DNA from: an uncultured Thermoguttaceae bacterium
GTDB lineage: Bacteria; Planctomycetota; Planctomycetia; Pirellulales; Thermoguttaceae
Direction of reading: 5' to 3'
DNA length: 59,358 nt
Assembly (NCBI GenBank): GCA_934725735.1
Contig: CAKVCP010000002.1
Location: forward strand, 1 to 59,358
Shown piece by piece: positions 1 through 8,870 of the stretch. Both the position numbers and the translations under genes were made by a program. Within the stretch, counting starts at the first letter, position 1, and each line of letters starts with the position of its first letter. Under the pieces are notes generated by a model. The model was given only the letters and a program-made list of their open reading frames with translations, made no database searches and was not told the DNA's origin.

Positions 1-1352
1 CCGCAAGACCCGACGATTTCGGGTTCTCCCCAAGCGTCGTCGAGCAGTTTAAACAGTGTCTTCTCCCCGTCGCGCCTTTCCTCTGCGTCAGCGCTCTTCT
101 CACGTTCCTTATCAACGGGTTCGCGATTCTGATGTGCCGCGTGTGGAACCCGTCGCGCGAAACCCTCAAAAACGCGACGATGGAGCAAGACACGTGGCGA
201 CAAGAGGCGATTCAAGCGCGCCTCGATCGCGAAGCGGCGGAAAAACGCGCCCGCGCCAACGGAGCCCGCGACGACAATCCCTACTCGGAGCTTGCCGACA
301 ACCTTTTCGCGGTCGAAGAGACGCTCGAAGACGTGCAAGCGCGCGAAGGCGCGTCCGCCGTCTCCCTCGCCGCGCGCGAAGTCCTCGCGAAAAAATCCGG
401 CCTCGCCACGCAAGAATCAATCGAAACGGGACAGGCGCCCGAAGGAAAATACGCCGTCGATCCTTCCGTCTCCTCAATCGGCAAGGCCCGCCCCGTATGG
501 AACAACCCAATCTTATGGCGCGAAATTCGCACCCGCGCGTACGGGCGCAAAACCTTCGTCATCGGGCTCGTTTATTTCCTCCTTTTCCTTCTTTCCGTCT
601 TCTCGCTACACACGACCTTCGCGACCGTCGCAACGCCGACCTTTGCCCAGCTCGCGCTTCCAACGCTTCCCCTCATTCTCCTCTCGATGTTTCTTCTCAA
701 CGCGCAAGCGATCGCGTCGATGACGTCGGAACGGGATCTCGGCGCGTTCGTACTCCTTTTGGCGAGCGATTTGTCCCCCAAAGAATTCGTCTTCGGAAAG
801 CTCCTGGGCGCGTTTTACAACATGAAAGAAGCGATCTTCTTCCCCTTGGCGCTCTGCGTCTATCTCGGCTGGAAGGACGCGATGGAACCCTCGACCGCGT
901 TCTACCTGTTCGTCGGGATCGTCGTCCTCTACTTCTTCGTCGCGATGATCGGCGTCCACATCGGTCTGCAATACGAGAATACGCGCAGCGCGGCGGCGAC
1001 GAGCCTCGGCGTCGTCTTCTTCCTATTCGTCGGAGTCGCCGTCTGCATTTGGACGATGCTCGCCTTTAGCGGCTCCTTTGAAGCGCAATTGCAGCCCTTC
1101 CTCGCCTTCATGCTCGGCGGCGGTATCGGCCTTTACGTCGCCCTCGGCGCGCGCAACCCGTCGAGAGCGATCGCGCTCGCCTCCTTCGCGCTGCCCCCCG
1201 CGACCTTCTACGCGGCCACAAGCTTCATGCTCGGCAAGCCGCTCCTCGTCTTCGTCTCCATCGTCGCGGCGTACTTCTTCGCGTCTCTCGCGATGCTGAT
1301 CCCCGCGATCGACGAATTCGACGTCGCGACCGGTCGCGCAACTGCGGAATGA
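1..1352 (+). CDS. ABC-2 type transporter permease subunit (5' truncated)
   Basis: An integral membrane protein cut by the left edge; the frame is open from base 3 to the TGA at 1350-1352. The visible part starts in a hydrophobic helix ending near an ILMCRVW stretch, then has about 100 mostly polar residues, then at least six hydrophobic segments. The segment around TSERDLGAFVLLLASDLSP followed by KLLGAFYNMKEA is typical of permeases that pair with a separate ABC ATPase. The ATPase is not in view and may lie upstream. The substrate cannot be told from sequence. The internal ATG at 132 is not taken as the start because coding character and the membrane helix continue upstream of it. Confidence 0.72.
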   Translation, partial: ARPDDFGFSPSVVEQFKQCLLPVAPFLCVSALLTFLINGFAILMCRVWNPSRETLKNATMEQDTWRQEAIQARLDREAAEKRARANGARDDNPYSELADNLFAVEETLEDVQAREGASAVSLAAREVLAKKSGLATQESIETGQAPEGKYAVDPSVSSIGKARPVWNNPILWREIRTRAYGRKTFVIGLVYFLLFLLSVFSLHTTFATVATPTFAQLALPTLPLILLSMFLLNAQAIASMTSERDLGAFVLLLASDLSPKEFVFGKLLGAFYNMKEAIFFPLALCVYLGWKDAMEPSTAFYLFVGIVVLYFFVAMIGVHIGLQYENTRSAAATSLGVVFFLFVGVAVCIWTMLAFSGSFEAQLQPFLAFMLGGGIGLYVALGARNPSRAIALASFALPPATFYAATSFMLGKPLLVFVSIVAAYFFASLAMLIPAIDEFDVATGRATAE

Positions 1353-1377
1353 AAACGCGTCGAAATAATCCAACCGA

Positions 1378-1410
1378 AAAAAATAGGGGCGATTTCGCCC
1401 CTGTTTTTAT
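1378..1410. terminator. Bidirectional rho-independent terminator
   Basis: A 7-bp stem AGGGGCG/CGCCCCT (1385-1391 with 1396-1402) is flanked by an A-run on the left and GTTTTTAT on the right. It can end both the permease gene (plus) and the converging lipoprotein gene (minus). Confidence 0.8.
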
Positions 1411-1444
1411 TTGCGCGTCTTTCGTCACAACGCGGCGCTCAATA

Positions 1445-2023
1445 TCACAGATCCGCCGTAAAGACCGATTTCTGATTCGATTCGACGTCCACAAGCTCAA
1501 GCTTATAAACGACGTTGCGTCCCTTTTTCGCCTCCGAACCTTCCGAATCCTCATCCGGATTCGTCCTCTCAATATAGCCCGCGAGAAGAAAGTCGACGTC
1601 TTCTCCCAGCGCGTCGATAAACTTTTTCCGCTCCGTCGGAATGAAGACGTTGTTGGCGCGGACGCCGCTTTCTTTAAACGCCGCAGTCGTCGCGCTCTTT
1701 TCGACAAGTCGAAAGTTCCCTTCGGAGAGAATATCGCGCGTCACTGCGGAAATCTCCGCCGAATTTCCGCCCCCCGAGATGCCGAGAAAGCAGACGGTCG
1801 GCTTTTTCTTCTGATACGTCGGCAATTCAGAAACGCGCCGCAGCTCGTCGACGACGTCTCGCGCCGCCTTGCGCGCGGCTCCCTCGTCCACTTTTACTTT
1901 ATCGCGCTGAAACGCGCTAAACGCAGCGCACCCCGGTAGGAGGGACGCGCAGGACGCGCAAACGCACGCGACCAAAAATTCGCGACGCGACGACGATAAG
2001 ACGACGGATTCATGTTTAGTCAT
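1445..2023 (-). CDS. LpoB-like lipoprotein (putative penicillin-binding protein activator)
   Basis: A 192-aa exported lipoprotein. The N-terminus has SRREFL, resembling a twin-arginine motif, then a hydrophobic stretch ending in a lipobox LLPGC, so Cys32 would be lipidated. The rest matches the general pattern of LpoB: an N-terminal linker, a strand (TVCFLGISG), a segment TRDILSEGNFRLVEKS resembling the conserved 'iT..l...L..SGkfrfvd' region, then a glycine-containing strand (DFLLAGYI) and a final pair of strands. LpoB proteins stimulate bifunctional penicillin-binding proteins from the outer membrane. No PBP gene is adjacent. The function is family-based inference; a generic lipoprotein of the same fold is the alternative. 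Confidence 0.6.
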   Translation of the reverse strand: MTKHESVVLSSSRREFLVACVCASCASLLPGCAAFSAFQRDKVKVDEGAARKAARDVVDELRRVSELPTYQKKKPTVCFLGISGGGNSAEISAVTRDILSEGNFRLVEKSATTAAFKESGVRANNVFIPTERKKFIDALGEDVDFLLAGYIERTNPDEDSEGSEAKKGRNVVYKLELVDVESNQKSVFTADL

Positions 2024-2168
2024 AAGACGAGTCCTTTCCCAAGCGTCGATTGACGCAAAACATTCGGCGCGTTACAATTACGGTAGGGCGCCGCTGGGAA
2101 AGGATATTCTTTTCCCGTCGTTTAGACAAGAGCTTTTATTCGCAAACGTTGCCTGCGGCGGCACGTTC

Positions 2169-3278
2169 ATGGGATTTATTGTGGTGAAAACACTCTTTCT
2201 CTCCCTTTTCGTTGGAAAGGCGCAGCGACTATTCTGGAGTCAAGTTCTCTTTCTCGCGGCCCTCTTTGCGGGCGTCGCGTTTCTAGGTTACGCCTTCAAG
2301 GACGAGATTTATCACCAGGATATCTACGTCGTCAAACAAGAGACGATACGCGTTTATTGTCTAGAAAACGGAAACTCGCAACCGATACCCTCCTGGGCGC
2401 CCCAAAATTTAGTCGACGAAGCGCTCAAATACCTTCCCCTTGAAATGCGCAGCCAAAAGCTTTACGTCACGGATAAGGAAATTGAGAAAACGCTCGCGTC
2501 CGCCTTCCAGAAACATCCTCTCGTCTCCAAAGTCCATCGCGTTTTGTGCGAATATCCGTCGACCGTTCGCGTCTTCCTCGAACTTCGAACCCCGATTGCG
2601 CTCATTGACGCCTCCGCCGCTAAACGCGACGATTTCTATAACGAAGCGCTCAAACGCTTTCCCAACGACAAAGGCTTTCTCTCCAAAGGCGTCTCCCTCC
2701 TCGAACTGAACGCGGAGAACGCGCCCGAAAACGTCCCTGCTGCGCGTTACGTCGTCGACGCGGACGGCTCGCGACTCCCGAACAAATATTTCAAAGATCA
2801 CCCCGACTTTTATCAAAGTCTTCCCCTCGTCCTGGGAATCGGCGCGGAAGAAGGGGGCGCGTCCGTCGATCAACTTCTCAAAGAAGGATGCGCGTTCGTC
2901 CGCTTTCTCGACGAATCGACGGCCCTCTCGGCGCTGCGCGTCACGACGATCGCGGTCGCGAATCCCTACGGCGCCTCTCACGGGGTGTGGTATTTCCAAA
3001 CGGAGAGCGGTTCGATCGTGAAATGGGGTCTCTTCGTTCCCGCGCGACAAAAAAAGAAGGAGAACGCCGACGCGGGAAGCGCCCAGCGAAGTTGGGACGA
3101 TCTCTATCGGTTCCAATATAGAAAGCTCGTCGACCTCAACGACCAGGTGAAAAAGAACGCGGCGGAAGTCGAAGCGCGCCGCAATTCAGCGGACGAGTCG
3201 GAGCGAGCGAAGGCGCAAGAGCTCCGGAAAAACACGTACGACGTGTCGACGCTGCTTCTCGGAGAAGAAGAGAACTGA
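2169..3278 (+). CDS. FtsQ/DivIB-like membrane protein
   Basis: 369 aa. A short cytoplasmic N-terminus and one membrane helix (about residues 23-42) are followed by an extracytoplasmic region. Around residues 100-145 a POTRA-like segment contains HPLVSKVHRV...YPSTVRVFLELRTPIALI, the pattern of FtsQ 'hpwV..v.v.r..P..l.v.v.er.PvA'. A later YVVDADGSRLP and LPLVLG also match the FtsQ beta domain. The C-terminal 70 residues are charged and probably helical, an addition to normal FtsQ. In model bacteria FtsQ scaffolds the divisome. No dcw cluster genes (murC, ddl, ftsA, ftsZ) surround it here. It could instead be another POTRA protein. Confidence 0.6.
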   Translation: MGFIVVKTLFLSLFVGKAQRLFWSQVLFLAALFAGVAFLGYAFKDEIYHQDIYVVKQETIRVYCLENGNSQPIPSWAPQNLVDEALKYLPLEMRSQKLYVTDKEIEKTLASAFQKHPLVSKVHRVLCEYPSTVRVFLELRTPIALIDASAAKRDDFYNEALKRFPNDKGFLSKGVSLLELNAENAPENVPAARYVVDADGSRLPNKYFKDHPDFYQSLPLVLGIGAEEGGASVDQLLKEGCAFVRFLDESTALSALRVTTIAVANPYGASHGVWYFQTESGSIVKWGLFVPARQKKKENADAGSAQRSWDDLYRFQYRKLVDLNDQVKKNAAEVEARRNSADESERAKAQELRKNTYDVSTLLLGEEEN

Positions 3279-3293
3279 GGAGTCGAGAAGAAA

Positions 3294-3322
3294 TAAAAAA
3301 AGGGACGCGAGTCCCTTAATTT
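3294..3322. terminator. Hairpin terminator between the FtsQ-like and FlgM-like genes
   Basis: Stem AGGGAC (3301-3306) with GTCCCT (3311-3316) and a GCGA loop. On the minus strand the hairpin is followed by a long T-run, so it best serves transcripts arriving from the FlgM-like gene. On plus it is followed by TAATTTAT. Confidence 0.7.
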
Positions 3323-3436
3323 ATCATAGTAGCGCCGCAACGAACCTACGTCCGACTCGTCGCGGGCGCGTTCAAGACGCATAGCGACGAATCGAGGGGG
3401 CGCCGTCAGACGCGCGAGGCGCGCCCGGCAAACGAA

Positions 3437-3712
3437 TCATTCAAAAGAATCGAACATCTTGGCGAGAGCGATCTCAAACTTCTCGTCAGAGTAGTAAACG
3501 CCCGCGGCGATTTCCGCGCGAACGCGATTGACCAGATCCAAGCGGATATCGGAATTGGCGTTCGTATTAGTAGCGTTCGTCTCACGCGCCGTCGAAATAT
3601 TCATTTCGTCGCGCGTATTGACGGTTCTCTGAGCGGCGTCGTTCTTGTGAGTCGCGCCAACCTGACGTACGGGAGCAACTCCCTGAGTTCCGTTGATTCC
3701 ATAAATATTCAT
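3437..3712 (-). CDS. FlgM-like anti-sigma factor
   Basis: About 91 aa. Start chosen at the second ATG of an ATGAAAATG pair: AGGAG sits 7 nt before it, and only 1 nt before the first. The middle is Asn/Thr-rich and likely disordered. The C-terminal 37 residues, from DIRLDLVNRVRAEIAAGVYY to the end, resemble the FlgM sigma-28-binding region ('v..ir..i..G.Y..d...iA..l'). FlgM proteins hold back the flagellar/alternative sigma factor until it is needed. No flagellar genes lie nearby, so the partner sigma is unknown. Confidence 0.65.
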   Translation of the reverse strand: MNIYGINGTQGVAPVRQVGATHKNDAAQRTVNTRDEMNISTARETNATNTNANSDIRLDLVNRVRAEIAAGVYYSDEKFEIALAKMFDSFE

Positions 3713-4213
3713 TTTCATTCTCCTGAAAAAAAGATCAGAAGTAGGTTTCGTATTGCGCGGTTCGTCGAGGCGCTCAACGACAGTAAAATCCATACGCGAC
3801 AAACGCGCGGCGACGCCTCGACACGCAAGGAGCCGACGGTCATGTCGGTCGTCCGTAACCGACGGCGCGCGCGATCCATCATACGCGGGAGCTCATCTTC
3901 CCATCCCGCTGCTGTTACGAATATCGTCTATCAGGGCGTCCGACTTGAGCCTTCTTATCGCTAAATTCAGCCCTTTTACGTCGTTACTCTTCCGCCCAGC
4001 GCGTTACTCGATACAGGCGCAATATCCTAATCGTCCCTCAGCGTCCGTCGTTGACAAAACGCCTATGGGGCTCGCCTTAATACTCTGCGCTATTCCTCTT
4101 GAGCCTGCAATACCATTTACGAAAAAAAACATAGAAAACAAACGTTTTTTCTCATATTTGTTAAAAAAGAACGCGTCCGCCGCTACAGACGCGTTCTTTC
4201 TCTTTCCTCCGAA
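3713..4213. other. Intergenic region, about 500 bp, no gene recognised
   Basis: Apart from the accC terminator at its right end I see no supported coding region. Reading frames on both strands here lack ribosome-binding sites and recognisable motifs. It presumably carries the promoter for the FlgM-like gene (minus). An unrecognised structured RNA cannot be excluded. Confidence 0.4.
4163..4200 (-). terminator. Terminator of the accBC transcript
   Basis: A 9-bp perfect stem GAACGCGTC (4169-4177) with GACGCGTTC (4188-4196), extended by A/T pairs. On the minus strand it ends in a T-run, 14 bases beyond the accC stop. Confidence 0.85.
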
Positions 4214-5560
4214 CTACTTCTTCATGAAGTAACGTTCGATAAAACCGACGTCCGGAATGTGGTCTTTAAACTCTTGACTGCGAAGAATACGCAAAAGAAG
4301 CGGGACCGACGTCTTGATCCCCTGTACTTCGAATTCGTCAAGTGCGCGCAACATGATCGCCAACCCTTCCTCGCGCGTTCCCGCGTTCACGAGAAGCTTG
4401 CCGATCATCGAGTCGTAGTACGGGCTCACGACGTAACCGGGATACGCGTGAGAGTCGAATCGCACGCCAAAGCCGCCGGGAACGATCATCTGCTCGATCT
4501 TGCCGGGGCAAGGACGGCAGTTGGCGTCGACGTCCTCCGCGTTGATACGACATTCCATCGCGAAACCGCAATGCTTTACGTCGTCTTGAGTGAACCAAAG
4601 CTTTTCGCCCGACGCGACGCGTAGCTGCGCCTTGATGAGGTCGATTCCCGTCGCCATCTCCGTTACGGGATGTTCGACTTGGATACGCGCGTTCATCTCG
4701 ATGAAGTAGAAGTTGAAATTCTCGTCGACGACGTATTCGACGGTTCCGGCGTTGGAATATCCCGCTTCCTTAGCGAATCGCGCGGCGGATTCGCATAAAG
4801 CTTTACGTTTTTCAAAGGTGAAGCCAGGCGCGGGGGTCAACTCGACGAGCTTCTGTCGACGACGCTGAAGGGAGCAGTCGCGTTCCCAGAGGTGGACGAC
4901 GTTTCCGTAATTATCCGCGAGGATCTGCGCTTCGACGTGTCTCGAAGTCTTAATGAACTTCTCGATATAAACGCCGGGGTTGCCGAAAGCGACGCGCGCT
5001 TCTTCGGCGGCCTCTTTAATAGCGCGCTTCAACTCGGCGTCGTCGTTCGCTTGACGGATGCCGCGCCCTCCGCCCCCCGCCGTCGCTTTGACAAGGACGG
5101 GATAGCCGACTTTCTTCGCGACTTCAAGCGCTTCCTCTTCGGTCTCGACGAGTCCGTCGCTACCGGGAATGGTCGGAACGCCGCATTTTTTCGCCATCGC
5201 GCGCGCGGTATTTTTGTCGCCAAGGCTCTGCATCGCCTCGACGGAGGGGCCGATAAACTCGTAACCGCAAGCGCGGCACTTCTCGGCGAAATCGGAGTTT
5301 TCGGAGAGGAACCCGTAACCGGGATGAATGGCGTCGGCGTCGACGAGCTCCGCGGCGCTGATGATTTGATTGACCTTGAGATAACTCTGAGCCGAACGCG
5401 CGGGACCGATACAGACGGACTGATCCGCGAGCTTTACGTATCGCGCGTCGCGATCCGCGTCGCTACAGACGACGACGGCTTCGACGCCTAACTCATGACA
5501 CGCACGAATAACGCGCAGCGCAATTTCGCCACGATTGGCGATTAAGACTTTTTTGAACAT
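4214..5560 (-). CDS. accC: Biotin carboxylase subunit of acetyl-CoA carboxylase
   Basis: Carboxylates the biotin on AccB using ATP and bicarbonate, the first half-reaction of malonyl-CoA synthesis in the cytoplasm. 448 aa, the usual family length. The N-terminal domain opens with KKVLIANRGEIALRVIRA and has HPGYGFLSEN near residue 79. The ATP-grasp glycine loop AGGGGRGIR is at about 161-169. CSLQRRRQKLVE, FIEMNARIQVEHPVTE and a C-terminal domain with YDSMIGKL follow. It lies 44 bp downstream of accB on the same strand, so the two form an operon. A strong terminator follows directly. Confidence 0.97.
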   Translation of the reverse strand: MFKKVLIANRGEIALRVIRACHELGVEAVVVCSDADRDARYVKLADQSVCIGPARSAQSYLKVNQIISAAELVDADAIHPGYGFLSENSDFAEKCRACGYEFIGPSVEAMQSLGDKNTARAMAKKCGVPTIPGSDGLVETEEEALEVAKKVGYPVLVKATAGGGGRGIRQANDDAELKRAIKEAAEEARVAFGNPGVYIEKFIKTSRHVEAQILADNYGNVVHLWERDCSLQRRRQKLVELTPAPGFTFEKRKALCESAARFAKEAGYSNAGTVEYVVDENFNFYFIEMNARIQVEHPVTEMATGIDLIKAQLRVASGEKLWFTQDDVKHCGFAMECRINAEDVDANCRPCPGKIEQMIVPGGFGVRFDSHAYPGYVVSPYYDSMIGKLLVNAGTREEGLAIMLRALDEFEVQGIKTSVPLLLRILRSQEFKDHIPDVGFIERYFMKK

Positions 5561-5604
5561 ATTTTCATCCTTGAGTCGCTCGAAAACGCGACGATAGCGC
5601 CCGT

Positions 5605-6087
5605 TCAGCGTACGTCAACTTTGAAAAGGGGCGTTCCGTATTCGAGAGGATCGCCGTTTTTGACGAGAACTTCGGTAATCTTTCCGGAGAATTCAGCGCG
5701 AATATCGTTGAAGACTTTCATCGCTTCGATGAGGCAGATCACTTTACCGGGAGCGATCGAGTCGCCGACTTTGACGAAGGGATCGGACTCGGGATTAGGA
5801 GAGGCGTAGAAGACGCCGACGATCGGCGAAGTAATCGTTTTGATATAGTCGGGTTCTTTCGCGGGGGCGGCAGGAACTGCAGGAGCTGCGACGGGCGCGG
5901 TCGGAACAGGCTGCGCGGCGACAGGCTGCGTCACGACGACGGGAGCGGCCCCGGGAAGCGCGCGCCGTAACGAGAGGCGACTTCCCCCCTGTTCAAGATC
6001 GAGTTCGGATACGTTGTTTTCCTTCATCAGTTCGACAAGAAGCCGAATACCCTTAAGATCAAAGACGTCGTCTTTTTTATCAGCCAT
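5605..6087 (-). CDS. accB: Biotin carboxyl carrier protein of acetyl-CoA carboxylase
   Basis: Carries the carboxylated biotin between AccC and the carboxyltransferase. 160 aa. The start MADKKDD is chosen because AGGAACC precedes it by a suitable distance; 11 further in-frame residues upstream have no such support. Residues 1-45 form the N-terminal helical domain, 46-78 an Ala/Pro/Val linker, and 80-160 the biotinyl domain. EAMKV places the biotinylated lysine at about residue 124. The accA/accD carboxyltransferase genes are not in this window. It sits 92 bp after prmC on the same strand and may be read from upstream. Confidence 0.95.
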   Translation of the reverse strand: MADKKDDVFDLKGIRLLVELMKENNVSELDLEQGGSRLSLRRALPGAAPVVVTQPVAAQPVPTAPVAAPAVPAAPAKEPDYIKTITSPIVGVFYASPNPESDPFVKVGDSIAPGKVICLIEAMKVFNDIRAEFSGKITEVLVKNGDPLEYGTPLFKVDVR

Positions 6088-6179
6088 AAAATTGGTTCCT
6101 ATCATGCCGCGGCGCGACAACGCGCTACGATGGACTATCGCGCCGTTTCTGCGCGACGTAAGAATGTGTTATGCGGTTC

Positions 6180-7148
6180 TTATTGTCGTATCGCCACGAG
6201 ACAGCGTTTTCGCTTTTCGAGATCGAGACGAATATCGATCGAGCTCCAGGCGCCGGAATCGCGCATCGATTCGGCGACCGCGTCGATCGTCGTAGGACTG
6301 AGTTCGAGCGCGAGCCGTCCCCCTTTCTTGAGGCGCGACTCCGCTTCCTTCACAAGGCGGATTGGCAGTTCGGCGCCCGTGACGCCCCCGACGAGAGCCA
6401 AGCGCGGTTCGAATTCGCGCACCGAACGGTCGAGCCCCGCGTATTCCTCTTCGGAGACGTACGGGGGATTCGAGACAATCGCGTCAAAGCGCTCCTCTTC
6501 GGGAAGATTGTCGGGAATCGCGGCGAGGAGGTCGCTCTGAAGGAGGGTCACGCGCGCGCTAAGGCCGAGAGATTCGACGTTGCGCCGCGCCGTTTCCAGC
6601 GCGCTTGCGCTGATATCGAGTCCGACGAGGGTCGCCGAGGGAATATTCTTCGCCAGCGCTGCGGCGACGCAGCCGCTTCCGACCCCGACGTCGCAGATCT
6701 TCAATCCCTTCGAACTGGGCTCCGCAGGCGTTTCTATCTCCACCGGCGGCGTTCCGTCGTCGGAAAAGCGTCTCTTCACGACGCCCGTGCGCCATCCCCT
6801 CGCTTTAAAATACTCAATTGTTTCAAGAACAAGAAGCTCAGTATCGGGGCGAGGAATCAAAACGTCGGGATTAACGGCGAAATCGAGTGAATAAAACTCT
6901 TTCTTTCCGACCAGGTACGCGTTTGGTTCCCCTGCGGCGCGACGTTTGACAAGTTCGCGAAAGGCGGCGCGCACCTCTTCGTTCGGCTCCTCGTCGTAAG
7001 AGACGAGAAGGTCGAGCCGCGACTTCCCCGACGCGCAGGAAAGGAGCGTCTCCGCCTCAAGTTTCGGCGTCTCCACGCCCTTCCTCCGAAAAAAATCGGT
7101 CGTCCAATTGATAAGGGCCTTATACGTCCATTTCTCTGATTGGGACAT
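6180..7148 (-). CDS. prmC: Release factor glutamine N5-methyltransferase
   Basis: Methylates the glutamine of the GGQ motif in release factors using S-adenosylmethionine. 322 aa. An N-terminal helical domain (about 1-80) is followed by the substrate-facing FYSLDFAVNPDVLIPRPDTE. The SAM-binding motif is ICDVGVGSGCVAAALA (about 151-166) and the catalytic NPPY is at about 227-230. Residues about 116-148 (arginine-rich then proline-rich) look like an insertion compared with E. coli PrmC. It follows prfA, its substrate gene, by 68 bp on the same strand, the classic arrangement. Confidence 0.93.
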   Translation of the reverse strand: MSQSEKWTYKALINWTTDFFRRKGVETPKLEAETLLSCASGKSRLDLLVSYDEEPNEEVRAAFRELVKRRAAGEPNAYLVGKKEFYSLDFAVNPDVLIPRPDTELLVLETIEYFKARGWRTGVVKRRFSDDGTPPVEIETPAEPSSKGLKICDVGVGSGCVAAALAKNIPSATLVGLDISASALETARRNVESLGLSARVTLLQSDLLAAIPDNLPEEERFDAIVSNPPYVSEEEYAGLDRSVREFEPRLALVGGVTGAELPIRLVKEAESRLKKGGRLALELSPTTIDAVAESMRDSGAWSSIDIRLDLEKRKRCLVAIRQ

Positions 7149-7216
7149 TGCTTCTCATCGCCGCGTAAAGGATATAAGGAAAAAATTCAGCGCGTTTCGA
7201 CGTATCCGCGCGACGA

Positions 7217-8290
7217 TCAATCGATCGTGCCAAAGGATTCGCGCAGCTCCTGACGCTCATAGTCGAGAAGAGCTTCTACGACTGGCGAAAGGTCGCCCGA
7301 AAGGATAACGTCTAATTTGTAAAGAGTCAAGCCGATTCGGTGATCCGTGATTCTGTTTTCGGGGAAATTATAGGTTCGGATTCGTTCGCTGCGGTCGCCG
7401 CTTCCGAGCTGACTCATGCGTTCTTGCGAACGCTTCGACTGTTCTTCGGCGCGTTTAAGATCGTACAAACGCGAACGCAAAACGCGCAGCGCCTTCGCAA
7501 GATTCTTATGCTGGCTCTTCTCGTCCTGACAACTGACGACAAGTCCCGTCTCAAAGTGCGTCAATCGGATCGCAGACGCTGTTTTATTGACGTGCTGGCC
7601 GCCGGGCCCGCTGGAGCAGAATCGATCGATACGATAATCGGATTCCTTCAAATCGATTTCGACGTCTTCAGGTTCCGCCATGACGGCGACGGTCGTCATC
7701 GAGGTGTGAACGCGCCCTTTCGTTTCCGTGACGGGCACGCGCTGAACGCGGTGTCCGCCGCTTTCGAACTGCAATTCGCGGAAGCACCCTTCGCCGTCGA
7801 CGCCAAAGACGATTTCTTTAAAACCGCCGAGTTCGTTGTCGCTAACGGACATAATTTCGAGCTTCCATTTTTTGGACTCGATATAATGTCGATACATTTC
7901 AAAGAGGTCGCGCGCGAAGAGAGCGGCTTCGTCGCCGCCGGTTCCCGCGTGAATTTCCATGATGCAGTGCGTGCGGTTGGCGTCTTCCCCGCCGATGGTA
8001 AGATCAAGGAGATCGTTCCACACCTCTTCGCGACTCTCGCGCAACACGGGAAGTTCCGACTCAGCGAGCTCGCGCATCTCGGAATCGTCCCCTTCGATCA
8101 ATTCCTTGGCCTCTTCGATCTGCGCGTTCAGGTCTTTAAAGTGGCGATATTTTCCGCAGAGCTTCGCCAAAGAGCCATGTTCGCGCGCGACCGCCGCTAG
8201 ACGCGCTGAATCGGCGAGCGTCTCCGGATCGTTCATGAGGCGCTCGAGCTCTTCAAATCGAGCCAGCTTTTCGTCAAGTAGCTTTCGCAT
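7217..8290 (-). CDS. prfA: Peptide chain release factor 1
   Basis: Recognises UAA and UAG stop codons and triggers peptide release. 357 aa, normal length. Class I release factor with the GGQ tripeptide in [12 protein letters not shown] (GGQ at 230-232). The codon-recognition tripeptide is PVT at about 186-188 inside [14 protein letters not shown], which identifies RF1 (PxT) rather than RF2 (SPF). It lies between rpmE and prmC on the same strand. A terminator-like hairpin separates it from rpmE, so it may have its own promoter or be reached by read-through. Confidence 0.97.
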   Translation of the reverse strand: MRKLLDEKLARFEELERLMNDPETLADSARLAAVAREHGSLAKLCGKYRHFKDLNAQIEEAKELIEGDDSEMRELAESELPVLRESREEVWNDLLDLTIGGEDANRTHCIMEIHAGTGGDEAALFARDLFEMYRHYIESKKWKLEIMSVSDNELGGFKEIVFGVDGEGCFRELQFESGGHRVQRVPVTETKGRVHTSMTTVAVMAEPEDVEIDLKESDYRIDRFCSSGPGGQHVNKTASAIRLTHFETGLVVSCQDEKSQHKNLAKALRVLRSRLYDLKRAEEQSKRSQERMSQLGSGDRSERIRTYNFPENRITDHRIGLTLYKLDVILSGDLSPVVEALLDYERQELRESFGTID

Positions 8291-8310
8291 AGGTCAATAC
8301 TCCTAATAAA

Positions 8311-8352
8311 ATAAAAAACGCAAGAGAGCCGATATTCTCGACAACCTTGCGT
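8311..8352 (-). terminator. Hairpin with T-run between rpmE and prfA
   Basis: Stem ACGCAAG (8318-8324) with CTTGCGT (8346-8352); further bases inside the loop (GAGAG with CTCTC-like) can extend it. On the minus strand it ends in TTTTTTATTTTATT. It probably ends most rpmE transcripts or attenuates the downstream prfA-prmC genes. Confidence 0.72.
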
Positions 8353-8438
8353 CGCTCGCTATTGATCGTCAGTTCGATCGTCTCTAAAATAACGCGTTCA
8401 CGCGTACAAGTCGATCTATTTCTCCGCGACGAGAAAGA

Positions 8439-8669
8439 TCACTTACCCTGTTGCTCTTGCTGCTTCTGGAAGTAGGTGGTGTACTTGTCCTTGAAGCGTT
8501 TGACGGCGCCGCGAGACTCGGTGTTCTTAACGCGTCCAGTGTAGAAAGGATGGCACTTGGAGCAAATATCGACCTTGAGCTCCGGCTTGGCGCTACGAGT
8601 CGTGAAGGAATTGCCGCAACCGCAGGTGACCTTGGTCTCTACGTAATTAGGATGGATTTTTTCTTTCAT
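8439..8669 (-). CDS. rpmE: 50S ribosomal protein bL31, zinc-binding type
   Basis: 76 aa. The start MKEKIHPNYVET matches the conserved bL31 N-terminus and is preceded by AGGAAATAGAAG; the longer in-frame extension upstream is rejected. The four zinc-binding cysteines of the C+ form are present (CGCG near residues 16-18, CSKC near 37-40), followed by HPFYTG. The C-terminal tail has a short Gln-rich end. It heads the rpmE-prfA-prmC-acc row and has its own promoter at 8835-8862. Confidence 0.95.
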   Translation of the reverse strand: MKEKIHPNYVETKVTCGCGNSFTTRSAKPELKVDICSKCHPFYTGRVKNTESRGAVKRFKDKYTTYFQKQQEQQGK

Positions 8670-8834
8670 TTCTTCTATTTCCTGGTCTATGTCAACGACG
8701 TTAGTTCGCCGTTCTCTGCGCGTCTTAACGCGCCTCCGAACACGCGGAGGAGAATCGCTTCGAAAAATACGTCTGCTGTGAGGAAGTTGCGCCATCTGAC
8801 AGCCGCGCCGTCAATTCGGACAACAGATTTCTTC

Positions 8835-8862
8835 ATTATACTAATCGCGGCGATTAGCGCAA
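8835..8862 (-). promoter_or_regulatory. rpmE promoter whose spacer is a perfect palindrome
   Basis: Minus-strand -35 TTGCGC (8857-8862) and -10 TATAAT (8835-8840) are separated by 16 bp. The spacer and its edges form CTAATCG-3 nt-CGATTAG, an inverted repeat filling the gap between the two hexamers. That position suits a repressor that blocks RNA polymerase. The regulator is unknown; Zur is one candidate, because zinc regulators often control L31 genes, but I cannot match a known Zur box. Confidence 0.6.
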
Positions 8863-8870
8863 GAGGGGAA

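Noticed and set aside
3753..4232. 159-codon plus-strand frame between flgM-like and accC genes
   Set aside because: It crosses the accC terminator and has no start signal or domain.
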